Under the pieces are notes generated by a model. It was given only the letters and a program-made list of their open reading frames with translations. It made no database searches and was not told the DNA's origin. Shown here one piece after another: positions 31,423 to 39,500 of a stretch of 64,000 nucleotides of DNA. Position 1 is the stretch's first letter. Each line of letters begins with the position of its first letter. The DNA comes from JACQQW01 sp964520655 (GTDB taxonomy: Bacteria > Omnitrophota > Gorgyraeia > Zapsychrales > Fredricksoniimonadaceae), in the NCBI GenBank assembly GCA_964520655.1, contig CAZFNI010000010.1, positions 18,136 to 82,135 of the forward strand. Reading direction: 5' to 3'. The position numbers and the translations under genes are program-made.

Positions 31423-31445
31423 ATAAAGGGGACGGTCCCCTTTAT
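31423..31445. repeat. REP-like palindrome after the giant ORF
   Basis: It starts at the first base after the giant stop codon. ATAAAGGGGAC (31423-31433) and its reverse complement (31435-31445) flank a single base, giving a strong hairpin without a U-run. A diverged relative lies at 37,418-37,440. The AAAGGGGAC core resembles REP-type palindromes mobilised by IS200-like TnpREP proteins in other phyla. Confidence 0.6.
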
Positions 31446-31468
31446 CCTGAATTTTCTCCTGATTTCAT

Positions 31469-31498
31469 TAGACATTCTCCATTGGGCCGTGGCATAAT
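31469..31498 (+). promoter_or_regulatory. Promoter of the AlkD-like gene, probably leaderless
   Basis: TAGACA (31469-31474), an 18-base spacer and CATAAT (31493-31498). The ATG at 31506 falls at the expected transcription start and no Shine-Dalgarno precedes it. Confidence 0.6.
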
Positions 31499-31505
31499 CC
31501 CTCCC

Positions 31506-32219
31506 ATGGAATTATCATTAAAAGAACTGCGTCAGAAATTACGTTCACATGCCAACCCGGCTAAAGCAGAGGTCTATAAACGTTTCTTTAAGACAGGCAA
31601 AGGCCAATACGGCCACGGGGACCGGTTTATCGGACTGACCGTTCCTCTTCAGCGTTCGCTTGCCAAACAGTTCGTGCATTTAGGTCTAACGGATATTGAC
31701 GCGCTGCTGCAAAGCCCTATCCACGAGGAGCGGTTGACGGCGCTGCTGATCTTGGTGGCGCAGTATAAGAAAGCCCCCCAGCGCCAGCGGAAGGTTATCT
31801 TTGAATTCTATTTGAAGAGATCCGCCCGGGTCAATAATTGGGACCTGGTGGACCTAAGCGCGTATCATATCGTCGGGGCGCATTTGGAAGGCCAGCCGCA
31901 TGATATTCTTTTCAAGCTGGCCAGGTCGAAGAATTTATGGAAGCGGCGCATCGCGATCGTGGCGAGTTTTCATAATATCACCCGCGGTAAAAGCGAGCCG
32001 ACGCTTATTTTGGCCGCGATGCTGCTCAAAGACAAAGAAGAGTTGATCCATAAGGCTGTTGGCTGGATGTTGCGCGAGGTGGGCAAACGGGTGGGGCGGG
32101 ATGTTCTGGAAGATTTCCTGTGCCGCAATTATAAGCGCATGCCCCGGGTGATGCTGCGTTACGCCATCGAACGCCTGCCGCTGGAAAGACGCATAGCCTA
32201 CCTGAAAGCGGAGTTGTAA
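31506..32219 (+). CDS. AlkD-like DNA alkylation repair protein
   Basis: The 237 residues are built of HEAT-like helical repeats with the N-N-W-D-L-V-D-L-S-A core typical of the AlkD family (DNA alkylation repair enzymes), which excise bulky or charged N3/N7-alkylated bases. The Trp and two Asp of that core are present. I chose the ATG at 31506 over an upstream in-frame TTG at 31482 because the -10 box lies between them. The predicted transcript would begin at the ATG itself. The gene stands alone, 83 bases after the giant ORF and before a lipoprotein gene with its own promoter. Confidence 0.85.
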   Translation: MELSLKELRQKLRSHANPAKAEVYKRFFKTGKGQYGHGDRFIGLTVPLQRSLAKQFVHLGLTDIDALLQSPIHEERLTALLILVAQYKKAPQRQRKVIFEFYLKRSARVNNWDLVDLSAYHIVGAHLEGQPHDILFKLARSKNLWKRRIAIVASFHNITRGKSEPTLILAAMLLKDKEELIHKAVGWMLREVGKRVGRDVLEDFLCRNYKRMPRVMLRYAIERLPLERRIAYLKAEL

Positions 32220-32227
32220 ATCGGGGG

Positions 32228-32255
32228 TTGTCCAGGTCCCTTTTTTATGTATAAT
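32228..32255 (+). promoter_or_regulatory. Promoter of the lipoprotein gene, probably leaderless
   Basis: TTGTCC (32228-32233), a 16-base spacer and a consensus TATAAT (32250-32255). The ATG at 32262 lies six bases further, at the expected transcription start. Confidence 0.65.
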
Positions 32256-32261
32256 ACGTTC

Positions 32262-32663
32262 ATGATGAAATTTTTACTGATCATTCTTGTTGTTGCGGCT
32301 GGGGCGGGCTGTGCTTTTAATGAGACGTATAATCCTGTTGCTGCCTCGACCTCCGGCACTTTTGAGCTTAATCAAAGCGCGTTGAAAAAAGTGACGCTTG
32401 GCATGCTCCAACCCCAGGTCCACCAGCTGATGGGGGAGACGATCATTATCGGATATAATTATGCCGATGATGTTCACGGGACGGCCACGCCGTTGACCTT
32501 GCAGAATCCTTACAAGACATCTGTGGCGGCGGATGGGTGTGTGGTGGAATATTATGCCACATCCGTGGTTGTTCCCGACGGTGTTGTCAGCGACGCGGAG
32601 CTTTTGCCGCTAAAATTCTGTCAGGGAAAGCTTGTCGCCAAAGGATGGGATAGCGCCAAGTGA
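32262..32663 (+). CDS. Small lipoprotein with BamE/OmlA-like pattern
   Basis: 133 residues. The N-terminus M-M-K-F-L-L-I-I-L-V-V-A-A-G-A-G-C is a lipoprotein signal with the lipobox A-G-A-G-C, so Cys17 would be lipidated and exported. The segment L-K-K-V-T-L-G-M-L-Q-P-Q-V-H-Q-L-M-G is the short helix-hairpin pattern of SmpA/OmlA/BamE-like envelope proteins, which is a weak match. The apparent ORF starts earlier (32247), but the -10 box overlaps that ATG, so 32262 is preferred. The stop overlaps the GTG start of trmB by two bases, so the two genes are probably co-translated. Confidence 0.75.
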   Translation: MMKFLLIILVVAAGAGCAFNETYNPVAASTSGTFELNQSALKKVTLGMLQPQVHQLMGETIIIGYNYADDVHGTATPLTLQNPYKTSVAADGCVVEYYATSVVVPDGVVSDAELLPLKFCQGKLVAKGWDSAK

Positions 32664-33589
32664 CACCGTTGTATGTGACACTGAAACCCTATCTGGATGC
32701 GGCCGTGCTTGACAGGCCTGTCAACTGGCAGCACATTTTCGGCAACGCCAACCCTTTAGAAGTTGAGATCGGCATCGGCAACGGGGAATATTTAGCCAGG
32801 ATCTGCGGCGAGAACCCTCGGGTCAATTATGTCGGTTTTGAGGAATATTGCGAACGCGTCAGCCGGTCGCTGCGCAAGTTAAGCCGGGTTTCTTCTGCGA
32901 ATGCCCGGGTGATGCGCATGGATGTCCGTCCGGCTTTGGAATATCTGTTCGCTCCCAGAAGTGTCCGGTTCTTTCATTGTCTGTTTCCAGCGCCGTGGCC
33001 CAAGAAGTCTGATATCAAGCACCGGCTGATGAGAACAGATTTTTTACGTCTGGTCAACAGCCGCCTGTGCGACGGCGGCGGACTTAAAGTTGTTACCGAT
33101 TTTAAGCCGTATGCGACCTGGGTCAAAGAGCAAGTTTTAGGCAGCGGGTTTAGCCTGATTGAGACTGTGATCGGAGCCAATTACGGGACCAAGTTCGAAC
33201 GTAAATGGCAGGAGTCAGGCCAGAAAGAATTCTACGAACTGTTGTTGACCAAAATAGAACATTGCGATGTTCCCATCAAGAAGGCGGCGGATATTCAACA
33301 TTACACGTTACCTGATTTTAATCCCGATCGTTTTTCCATGCCGGATGTGACAGAAGGAAAATGCGCGGTTGTCTTTAAGGAATATCTTTTTGATCCCAGG
33401 CAGGCCAAGGCGCTGGTCTATGTGCTTGTTTCCGACGAGGAATTGCTGCAGCATGTACGGGTGTCGGTCGTGAAGACAAAAGCAGGATGGCACGTGGGGC
33501 TGGCGCAAGGGTCGATGCAGATGCCGACCCCAGGCATCGCCAGGGCTATCGCGTGCGTGCGCGACGCGGTCATCAAGAGCGTGGCATGA
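32660..33589 (+). CDS. trmB: tRNA (guanine-N7-)-methyltransferase, with C-terminal extension
   Basis: It methylates G46 of tRNAs using SAM. Seen: V-E-I-G-I-G-N-G-E-Y (SAM loop), Y-V-G-F-E (second strand) and the family signature F-P-A-P-W-P-K-K-S-D-I-K-H-R-L, where the usual PDPWPKK is PAPWPKK. The T-D-F-K-x-Y-A-x-W motif follows. At 309 residues it is about 90-100 longer than typical TrmB, and the extra C-terminal part (from about residue 200) has no recognised fold. The GTG start overlaps the lipoprotein stop, and the TGA stop overlaps the ATG of the next gene, so this is a tight operon. Confidence 0.88.
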   Translation: MTPLYVTLKPYLDAAVLDRPVNWQHIFGNANPLEVEIGIGNGEYLARICGENPRVNYVGFEEYCERVSRSLRKLSRVSSANARVMRMDVRPALEYLFAPRSVRFFHCLFPAPWPKKSDIKHRLMRTDFLRLVNSRLCDGGGLKVVTDFKPYATWVKEQVLGSGFSLIETVIGANYGTKFERKWQESGQKEFYELLLTKIEHCDVPIKKAADIQHYTLPDFNPDRFSMPDVTEGKCAVVFKEYLFDPRQAKALVYVLVSDEELLQHVRVSVVKTKAGWHVGLAQGSMQMPTPGIARAIACVRDAVIKSVA

Positions 33590-34416
33590 TCAGACGCGTT
33601 CTCATCGGCATATTGATCATCTCTTTGGCTGCGCCTCCAGAAGCCTTTGCCGCGAAGAACCGCCGTAAGAAACACCGCTCCCGCGGTTCATATTCCGCAT
33701 CCACACTTTTGCTCAAGGATATCACAACGAATACGACTTTGTATGGAAGAAATGCCCAGCGGCCTGTTTATCCGGCGAGCACGACCAAGGTCATGACCGC
33801 GCTTTTGGTGTTGGAAAAGCTCCCGCTCGACGCGCTGGTGACGGTTTCTGCCTCAGCGATCAATGTCCCGGAAACAAAGCTTGGGCTGATCCCCGGCGAG
33901 CAATACCGGGTCAGGGACCTGCTGTTCGCGATCTTGCTAAAATCCGCTAACGATGCGGCCAATGTACTGGCGGAAGCTGCCGGCGGTTCCCAGATGAAAT
34001 TCGTGAGCCTGATGAATGCCAAGGCCAAAGCGCTGGGGGCCTCGCGCACGTGTTTTAGCAACCCCAGCGGCCTGCCTTCAGCGACGGTTCAGTATACAAC
34101 CGCCAGCGACATGGCAATAATTATGCAAGAAGCCTTGAAAAACCCGGTTTTCTGCAAGATAATATCTTTCAAATACCGGATCATCTATTCCAAAGATGGC
34201 CGCAGGTTCTTTTTGAAATCTCACAACCGTTCGCTGTTCCTGCGCTGGAAAAGGGATGTCTACGGAAAAACAGGCTACACGCGTCAGGCGCAATCCTGTT
34301 TTATCGGGTATGTCCAAAAGAACGGGCATATGCTGGTCATTGCTGTCTTTGACAGCCGCCGGCGCTGGGAAGACGTAAAACATGTTATTGAACGTTATGG
34401 AAAAGTGGATCTATAA
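33586..34416 (+). CDS. D-alanyl-D-alanine carboxypeptidase, peptidase S11 family
   Basis: 276 residues. An N-terminal signal peptide (R-R-V-L-I-G-I-L-I-I-S-L-A-A) is followed by a basic stretch. All three penicillin-binding motifs are present: S65-T-T-K68, S120-A-N122 and K228-T-G230, which fits a low-molecular-mass PBP that trims peptidoglycan side chains in the periplasm. I chose the ATG at 33586, which overlaps the trmB stop as ATGA. A longer frame from 33487 would overlap trmB by 100 bases and would lack an N-terminal signal. The C-terminal DacA beta domain appears absent. The basic run after the signal (K-N-R-R-K-K-H-R-S-R) is unusual and could bind wall polymers. Confidence 0.88.
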   Translation: MIRRVLIGILIISLAAPPEAFAAKNRRKKHRSRGSYSASTLLLKDITTNTTLYGRNAQRPVYPASTTKVMTALLVLEKLPLDALVTVSASAINVPETKLGLIPGEQYRVRDLLFAILLKSANDAANVLAEAAGGSQMKFVSLMNAKAKALGASRTCFSNPSGLPSATVQYTTASDMAIIMQEALKNPVFCKIISFKYRIIYSKDGRRFFLKSHNRSLFLRWKRDVYGKTGYTRQAQSCFIGYVQKNGHMLVIAVFDSRRRWEDVKHVIERYGKVDL

Positions 34417-34431
34417 ACCAGGAGGAATTGT

Positions 34432-35262
34432 ATGAATAATATTTTCACGGTGATCATATCAGTGTTGATAGGGATCGTCGCAGGTATCAGTTTGCTGCTG
34501 GGGATCAATTCGACCGTCATGAACGCCAATATGCCCATGTATGTGCAGATCAAGGAATTGACGACCCATTCTGCCGAGCTTCAGAAAAAGATCGATGTGA
34601 TCAAGGAGCAGGTCGCGGCGCAGGATAATCTATTAAAGTCGCTGGTGACTAAGGGCGACAAGCTCATCCAGCTTTCCCAACAGCGGCCGGTTGCGGCTCC
34701 AACACCTTCTCCAGTAGCCGCACAGCAGCCTCCGGAAGAGGACATGGACAAGGTCTATACGATCCCCGATGGCGGCTCTCCCATCATCGGCAAGAAGAAC
34801 GCGCCTGTTACCATCGTGATGTTCTCTGATCTTCAATGCCCGTTCTGCAACCGTTTCTATCCGCCCGTACGGGATGTGCTCAAAGCTTATCCGGATAAAG
34901 TGCGTTTGATCATCAAGCACTTCCCGCTGCCGTTCCATCCGAACGCGCGTCCGGCGGCAAAGTTGACGCTGGCAGCCAATGAACAGGGGAAATTCAAGGA
35001 AGTGATGGAATTATTATTAGAGAACGGCGCGGATGTTTCCGAAGCGAAGGTCAAGGAGTACGCCACGAAGGCCGGATTGAATCACACCCGTTTGGTCAAT
35101 GACTTAAAGAACAATGACGCCAAGTATGAAGCCCAGCTGGAGGAAGACGCGAAATTGATCAATTCCAGCGACGTGCGCGGGACCCCGACATTCTTTATCA
35201 ATGGTAAAAAAGCACAGGTCCGTGACTTAGACGGTTATAAAGCGATCATCGATAAATTATAG
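34432..35262 (+). CDS. Membrane-anchored DsbA-like thioredoxin-fold protein
   Basis: 276 residues with an excellent Shine-Dalgarno (AGGAGG). An N-terminal membrane helix comes first, then a coiled coil (about 30-80), a Pro/Ala linker, and a thioredoxin-fold domain with the redox pair C136-P-F-C139 and the cis-Pro loop R-G-T-P-T-F-F-I-N-G. The CPFC/CPYC-type pair and helical insertion are typical of the DsbA/DsbG-like Thioredoxin_4 group, which makes or isomerises disulfides outside the cytoplasm. It follows the carboxypeptidase by 15 bases and is probably in the same transcript. The in vivo partner (a DsbB- or VKOR-like protein) is not in this window. Confidence 0.85.
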   Translation: MNNIFTVIISVLIGIVAGISLLLGINSTVMNANMPMYVQIKELTTHSAELQKKIDVIKEQVAAQDNLLKSLVTKGDKLIQLSQQRPVAAPTPSPVAAQQPPEEDMDKVYTIPDGGSPIIGKKNAPVTIVMFSDLQCPFCNRFYPPVRDVLKAYPDKVRLIIKHFPLPFHPNARPAAKLTLAANEQGKFKEVMELLLENGADVSEAKVKEYATKAGLNHTRLVNDLKNNDAKYEAQLEEDAKLINSSDVRGTPTFFINGKKAQVRDLDGYKAIIDKL

Positions 35263-35291
35263 TTGCCAAAAAAGCCTCTCTGCGGTATAGT
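35263..35291 (+). promoter_or_regulatory. Strong promoter upstream of the bL27-like gene
   Basis: TTGCCA (35263-35268), a 17-base spacer and TATAGT (35286-35291), followed by AGGGAGGAG ahead of the ATG at 35328. Unlike several neighbours, this gene has a normal leader and ribosome binding site. Confidence 0.7.
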
Positions 35292-35327
35292 ATGGGCTTT
35301 CAAAAAGACGTTAGGGAGGAGTGTTTT

Positions 35328-35582
35328 ATGGGTGGTCGTGTTGGTGGTATAACAAGTAAATATTATAGTGAAACACGCGGGATGAAGGTTTCCGGCGGTC
35401 AGAAAGTCAAGTCCGGGACCGTGTTGACCCGTCAGGGGCAGATCTGGAAGCCCGGCATTAACGTGAACGGTCAAAGTTCATTGACCGCGGCTGTGGACGG
35501 GGAAGTGTATTTCACCCGTAAAAAGAACAGCTATAAAAAAGTGGTCACGTTGATCAATATCAAACCAGCAGCAAAAAACTAA
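35328..35582 (+). CDS. Divergent ribosomal protein bL27-like
   Basis: 84 residues, the usual bL27 length. From residue 18 the pattern R-G-M-K-V-S-G-G-Q-K-V-K-S-G-T-V-L-T-R-Q-G, then P-G-x-N-V and the A-A-V-D-G-E-V-Y-F-T ending, lines up with the bL27 core (the R-L-G-V-K-R-x-G-G-E, I-I-V-R-Q-R-G, G-x-N-V and A-x-D-G-x-V-x-F blocks). The N-terminus G-G-x-T corresponds to the tail that reaches the peptidyl transferase centre. A longer ORF from 35292 is rejected because it starts inside the promoter. bL27 normally sits with bL21 and obgE, but here it is alone before glmS. It may be the sole copy or a paralogue. Confidence 0.75.
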   Translation: MGGRVGGITSKYYSETRGMKVSGGQKVKSGTVLTRQGQIWKPGINVNGQSSLTAAVDGEVYFTRKKNSYKKVVTLINIKPAAKN

Positions 35583-35591
35583 GATACGTTT

Positions 35592-37421
35592 ATGTGCGGT
35601 ATCGTCGGCTTTATCGGCGTCAAGGATGCGACGCCAATCTTAATCGATAGTTTAAAAAAGCTCGAATACCGCGGCTATGATTCAAGCGGCGTCGCTGTGC
35701 TCAACAACGACGCCGTTTTGTTTGTCCGCAAATCCAAGGGCAAGATCGCGAACTTAGAAGGGCTGCTTGCGAAGGACCCGCTTCCTTTTTCCAGAGTGGG
35801 CATCACCCACACCCGCTGGGCGACGCACGGGGGCCCCAGTGATATCAATTCCCATCCGCATACGGATGCCAAACATCAATTCGCCGTTGTGCATAACGGC
35901 ATTATCGAAAATTATTTAGAGATCAAAGAACGGCTCAAGGCCAAAGGCTATAAGTTCGTCTCCCAGACCGATACCGAGGTAATTGCCCATTTATTGGCGC
36001 TGCACTATAAAGGTGATTTTGCCCAGGCCGTGCGTAAGACATTGTCTGAATTGGTTGGGGCTTTTGCGGTGGGGATCATCTGCCGCGATCATCCCGGCGT
36101 GCTCATGGCGGCCCGTGTCGGTTCGCCGTTGATCATTGGTTTAAGCGATCAGGGTAATTATATCGCCTCCGATGTCCCCGCGATCATCGAGCGCACCCGT
36201 CGTGTTATTTATTTACAAGACGGGCAAATGGCTCAGATCACCGCGGACAAGATCCAGGTAAGTACATTCGACGGTAAAGCGGTCAAGCACAAGGTGGACA
36301 CGGTGGCTTTTTCCATCGAAGCCGCGCAAAAGAACGGTTTCGCCCATTTTATGCTCAAAGAGATCCACGAACAGCCCGGCGTCATCGGGAATATGCTGGA
36401 TCTGCGCATCAAAAAGGGAAAGCTTAATATGGAAGGGCTGGGGCTTTCAGCCAAGGCCTTAAAAGCGTTCCGCAAGATCACCATCGTTGCCTGCGGTACA
36501 GCCTACCATGCCGGCCTCGTCGGTAAATATGCGTTAGAGGAGATCGCCCGCGTCAGTGTTGAGATCGACACTTCCAGTGAATTCCGTTACCGCAACCCGA
36601 TCGTCGACAAGCAGACGCTCATCATCGCGATCAGCCAGTCGGGCGAGACGGCGGATACTCTGGCGGCGGTCAAAGAAGCCAAAAGACGCGGCGCGAAAGT
36701 CTTGGCCATTTGCAACGTGATCGGATCGTCTCTGGCCCGTGAGGCCGACGGTGTTTTGTACACGCATGCCGGCCCGGAGATCGGGGTGGCCTCGACAAAA
36801 GCTTATACCGCCCAGCTGCTGATGATGTATTTATTGACCATTCATTTAGGGCAGACCCGCGGCACGTTAAAAAGCGCGGACGCAAAGGATCTTATCAAGA
36901 ATATTTCCCGTGTTCCGTCGCTGTATAAAACGATCCTGGAGCATCGTGCCCGTATCCAGAAAGTGGCGGAAGCCAATTCTCATTTCGGCTGCTTCCTTTA
37001 TTTGGGCCGTAACATCAATTTCCCCTCAGCGCTGGAGGGGGCGCTTAAACTCAAAGAGATCTCGTACATCCCGGCAGAAGGCTATGCGGCCGGTGAAATG
37101 AAGCATGGTCCCATTGCTTTGATCGACGAATACCGCGCGGTCGTCTGTATCGCGCCTCAGTCCCATGTGTATGAGAAAATGGTCTCGAATATCCAGGAGA
37201 TCAAGGCGCGTAAGGGGACGGTCATTGCGGTCGTTTCCGTCGGTGATACGCATGTGCACAAGGATGCGGATTACTGCCTGGAAGTGCCTCAGATCGATGA
37301 GATCCTGTCTCCGTTGCTGGTCGTTTTGCCGCTGCAATTGATGGCCTATTATGTCGCGGTCAAGCGCGGATGCGACGTCGACCAGCCCCGCAATCTCGCC
37401 AAATCCGTCACCGTCGAATAA
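35592..37421 (+). CDS. glmS: Glutamine--fructose-6-phosphate aminotransferase (isomerizing)
   Basis: 609 residues, normal for the family. It makes glucosamine-6-phosphate from fructose-6-phosphate and glutamine, the first step to UDP-GlcNAc for peptidoglycan. The start M-C-G-I-V-G-F-I-G exposes the N-terminal nucleophile Cys after Met removal. The glutaminase domain (about 1-230, with T-H-T-R-W-A-T-H-G) is followed by two SIS domains (S-S-E-F-R-Y, S-Q-S-G-E-T-A-D-T, E-G-A-L-K-L-K-E-I) and the conserved C-terminal L-A-K-S-V-T-V-E. It starts nine bases after the bL27-like gene. No glmS ribozyme is seen in that gap. Confidence 0.97.
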   Translation: MCGIVGFIGVKDATPILIDSLKKLEYRGYDSSGVAVLNNDAVLFVRKSKGKIANLEGLLAKDPLPFSRVGITHTRWATHGGPSDINSHPHTDAKHQFAVVHNGIIENYLEIKERLKAKGYKFVSQTDTEVIAHLLALHYKGDFAQAVRKTLSELVGAFAVGIICRDHPGVLMAARVGSPLIIGLSDQGNYIASDVPAIIERTRRVIYLQDGQMAQITADKIQVSTFDGKAVKHKVDTVAFSIEAAQKNGFAHFMLKEIHEQPGVIGNMLDLRIKKGKLNMEGLGLSAKALKAFRKITIVACGTAYHAGLVGKYALEEIARVSVEIDTSSEFRYRNPIVDKQTLIIAISQSGETADTLAAVKEAKRRGAKVLAICNVIGSSLAREADGVLYTHAGPEIGVASTKAYTAQLLMMYLLTIHLGQTRGTLKSADAKDLIKNISRVPSLYKTILEHRARIQKVAEANSHFGCFLYLGRNINFPSALEGALKLKEISYIPAEGYAAGEMKHGPIALIDEYRAVVCIAPQSHVYEKMVSNIQEIKARKGTVIAVVSVGDTHVHKDADYCLEVPQIDEILSPLLVVLPLQLMAYYVAVKRGCDVDQPRNLAKSVTVE

Positions 37422-37440
37422 AGGGGACGCTTACCTTTTA
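37418..37440. repeat. Second REP-like AAAGGGGAC hairpin, between glmS and rsmI
   Basis: An imperfect relative of the palindrome at 31,423: the ATAAAGG and CCTTTTA arms flank a mismatched centre. It overlaps the glmS stop and the A of the rsmI start codon, so it sits exactly in the intercistronic junction. Confidence 0.5.
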
Positions 37441-38102
37441 TGTTGTATATTGTTTCGACCCCCATAGGGAATCTCAAGGATATAACGCTGCGCGCTTTGG
37501 AGGTGTTAAAGGATGTTGATGTGATCGCCGCGGAAGATACGCGTCACACCAAGATCCTGCTGGAGGCCTACGGCATCGTCAAACCGCTGGTCAGTTTTTT
37601 TGAACATAACCAGACCCGTAAGACCAAAGATATTATCGCGCTGCTTAAGGAAGGTAAAAAAGTGGCGTTAGTCAGCGACGCGGGCACTCCGGGGATCAGT
37701 GATCCAGGCTACCCGTTGATCGAGGCCGTACTGGCGGAAGGCGTTCCACTTGAGGTAATTCCCGGGCCCTGTGCGGCCATTACCGCCTTGACAGCGTCGG
37801 GGATGCCGGCGCATCGTTTTTCATTTGAAGGTTTCCTGCCCGTGAAAGCGGGGGCGAGACGCAAACAACTAGCGACGCTTAAAGACCAGAACGGCACAAC
37901 TATTTTTTATGAATCTCCGCATCGCTTGCTTAAAACGCTGGAAGATATTGAAGGCGTCCTACCGGAAGCGGATGTTGCCTGCGCCAGGGAATTGACTAAA
38001 AAGTTCCAGGAGGTTAAACGCGGCAGCGCGAAAGAACTGCGGGAACACTTCACCGCCCATCCCCCCAAGGGCGAGTTTGTCATTTTGATCAACGCGGGAT
38101 GA
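37440..38102 (+). CDS. rsmI: 16S rRNA (cytidine1402-2'-O)-methyltransferase
   Basis: 220 residues. The N-terminus L-Y-I-V-S-T-P-I-G-N-L-x-D-I-T-x-R-A is diagnostic for RsmI, as are A-E-D-T-R-H-T, L-V-S-D-A-G-T-P-G-I-S-D-P-G and the P-G-P-x-A-x-I-T-A-L loop of this SAM-dependent tetrapyrrole-methylase fold. The enzyme 2'-O-methylates C1402 in the decoding centre. The protein lacks the roughly 60-residue C-terminal tail of longer RsmI proteins. Its stop directly abuts the stop of the convergent S74 gene. Confidence 0.95.
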   Translation: MLYIVSTPIGNLKDITLRALEVLKDVDVIAAEDTRHTKILLEAYGIVKPLVSFFEHNQTRKTKDIIALLKEGKKVALVSDAGTPGISDPGYPLIEAVLAEGVPLEVIPGPCAAITALTASGMPAHRFSFEGFLPVKAGARRKQLATLKDQNGTTIFYESPHRLLKTLEDIEGVLPEADVACARELTKKFQEVKRGSAKELREHFTAHPPKGEFVILINAG

Positions 38103-39482
38103 TCAGTGACGATCATTCATTTTTTTTCGCAATTCGGCGAGGTCTTTCTTTAGCGCGTCGATCTGATTCTGCTGTTGTTTGATGGCTTCGATCAAGGCTC
38201 CGACAAGGTTCTCCATAAAAACGTGTTTAATGCCTTTTTTATCCGTAAAGACAAGTTCCGGGAACACTTTTTCCACGTCCTGGGCGATCACGCCCAAAGA
38301 TCTTTTTTTGTCTTTCTTCCAGGTAAAGGTAACGCCTCGCAGCGCTCTTACCTTATTTAAGGCATCGGTGATAGGCGTGATGTTCTCTTTCAAACGTTCA
38401 TCGGAGGGGGCGCCGTAATAATACCCGCCGCTTAAGTTGTAAATATCTCCGTCAACGCCCATGTCGCCTAAGACATACAAGCGATAAGAAGCGTTCGGTG
38501 CCGCGCCGACCCCGACGCTGCCGCTTAAGGTGGTTGTGCCGACAGCAACATTTAAGGCTCCGCCCGCAATGGTGACCCCGGCATTGAAAGTGGCCAGGCC
38601 GGTGGTGGATAATGTTCCCCCGACGGTGGTATTGTTGGATAGGGTGGTAACGCCCGTGACACCAAGTGTGCTATTGACCTGCGTGGCCCCGCCCAGGGTT
38701 GTTGCTCCGGTGACATTTAACGTGCTGTTGACCGCGGTAGCGCCATTTAAAGTGCTTGTGCTTCCGGCGGTGAATGTGCCGGGACTGGTGACAGAAAGGG
38801 CGGTGGAAACATTGGCTGTGGCAAGGGTTGTTGTCCCGCTGACACGGGCATTGCCGGTGACATCCAGTTTCTGGGTTGGAACCATGCCGATCCCAAGTCC
38901 CGTTGAGGTTAGCCGCATTTGCTCCGCGCTATTAGTGTAAAAGGTAAGTGTATCAGCCGCGGGGTAGCTTAAATAAGTCGTTGTTCCGCCAAGATACAGG
39001 TTTGGGTTTGCGGCACTTAAGATCATATTGCCGTTGACGTCGAGTTTCTGAGCAGTAGCACCGGCGGGATTGATGCCCAGATTGCCGTTTGCCTCAAGGG
39101 TCATCTGGTCAGCGCCGTTGTTGATCCGAAAGTGTATGGCCTGCCCAGCAGGGCGGTTAAAGTACAAGGCTTGGTCAGCCGTGCTGCTGCGGATATGCGC
39201 ATTGGCGCAAGTCCGGTCGCCGGCCAGTCCTATTCCCACAAAACCCGCGCAGCCGGTTGCTTCTCCGATAGCAACATTGGTCGCTACCGTCACGTTTGAG
39301 CCGGCGTTGACGGTGCCGACACCAATATTATTAGCCGTTAAGATGTCATAATTGCCTGTTGGTGCCGGATAATAGGTGTTGATCGTATTGGATCCGGCAG
39401 CTGATGCCGTTAAGGGGGCCGCGAATACCGCCGTTAACAGGAACATCAGTAGTCGTTGTTTGGTCATCCAGGAATATGCCAT
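38103..39482 (-). CDS. Secreted S74 intramolecular-chaperone fibre-like protein, copy 2
   Basis: 459 residues. A signal peptide (M-T-K-Q-R-L-L-M-F-L-L-T-A-V-F-A-A-P-L) precedes a mature start with N-T-Y-Y-P-A-P. A long repetitive beta region follows, rich in T-G-A-T-T-L and V-N-S-T-L motifs of about 14-28 residues, as in trimeric beta-solenoid fibres. The C-terminal peptidase S74 domain begins P-S360-D361-E-R-L-K. In this family the S-D bond is cut autocatalytically once the fibre trimerises, and a terminal coiled coil follows (K-Q-Q-Q-N-Q-I-D-A-L-K-K). It follows its paralogue by 18 bases in the same operon. It is probably a cell-surface fibre; a phage tail origin is possible but no phage genes are nearby. 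Confidence 0.82.
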   Translation of the reverse strand: MAYSWMTKQRLLMFLLTAVFAAPLTASAAGSNTINTYYPAPTGNYDILTANNIGVGTVNAGSNVTVATNVAIGEATGCAGFVGIGLAGDRTCANAHIRSSTADQALYFNRPAGQAIHFRINNGADQMTLEANGNLGINPAGATAQKLDVNGNMILSAANPNLYLGGTTTYLSYPAADTLTFYTNSAEQMRLTSTGLGIGMVPTQKLDVTGNARVSGTTTLATANVSTALSVTSPGTFTAGSTSTLNGATAVNSTLNVTGATTLGGATQVNSTLGVTGVTTLSNNTTVGGTLSTTGLATFNAGVTIAGGALNVAVGTTTLSGSVGVGAAPNASYRLYVLGDMGVDGDIYNLSGGYYYGAPSDERLKENITPITDALNKVRALRGVTFTWKKDKKRSLGVIAQDVEKVFPELVFTDKKGIKHVFMENLVGALIEAIKQQQNQIDALKKDLAELRKKMNDRH

Positions 39483-39500
39483 AGAGGAGGCCTCGCCGAT

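Noticed and set aside
33487..33585. N-terminal extension of the carboxypeptidase
   Set aside because: It would overlap trmB by about 100 bases and push the signal peptide inward; the ATG at 33586 fits better.
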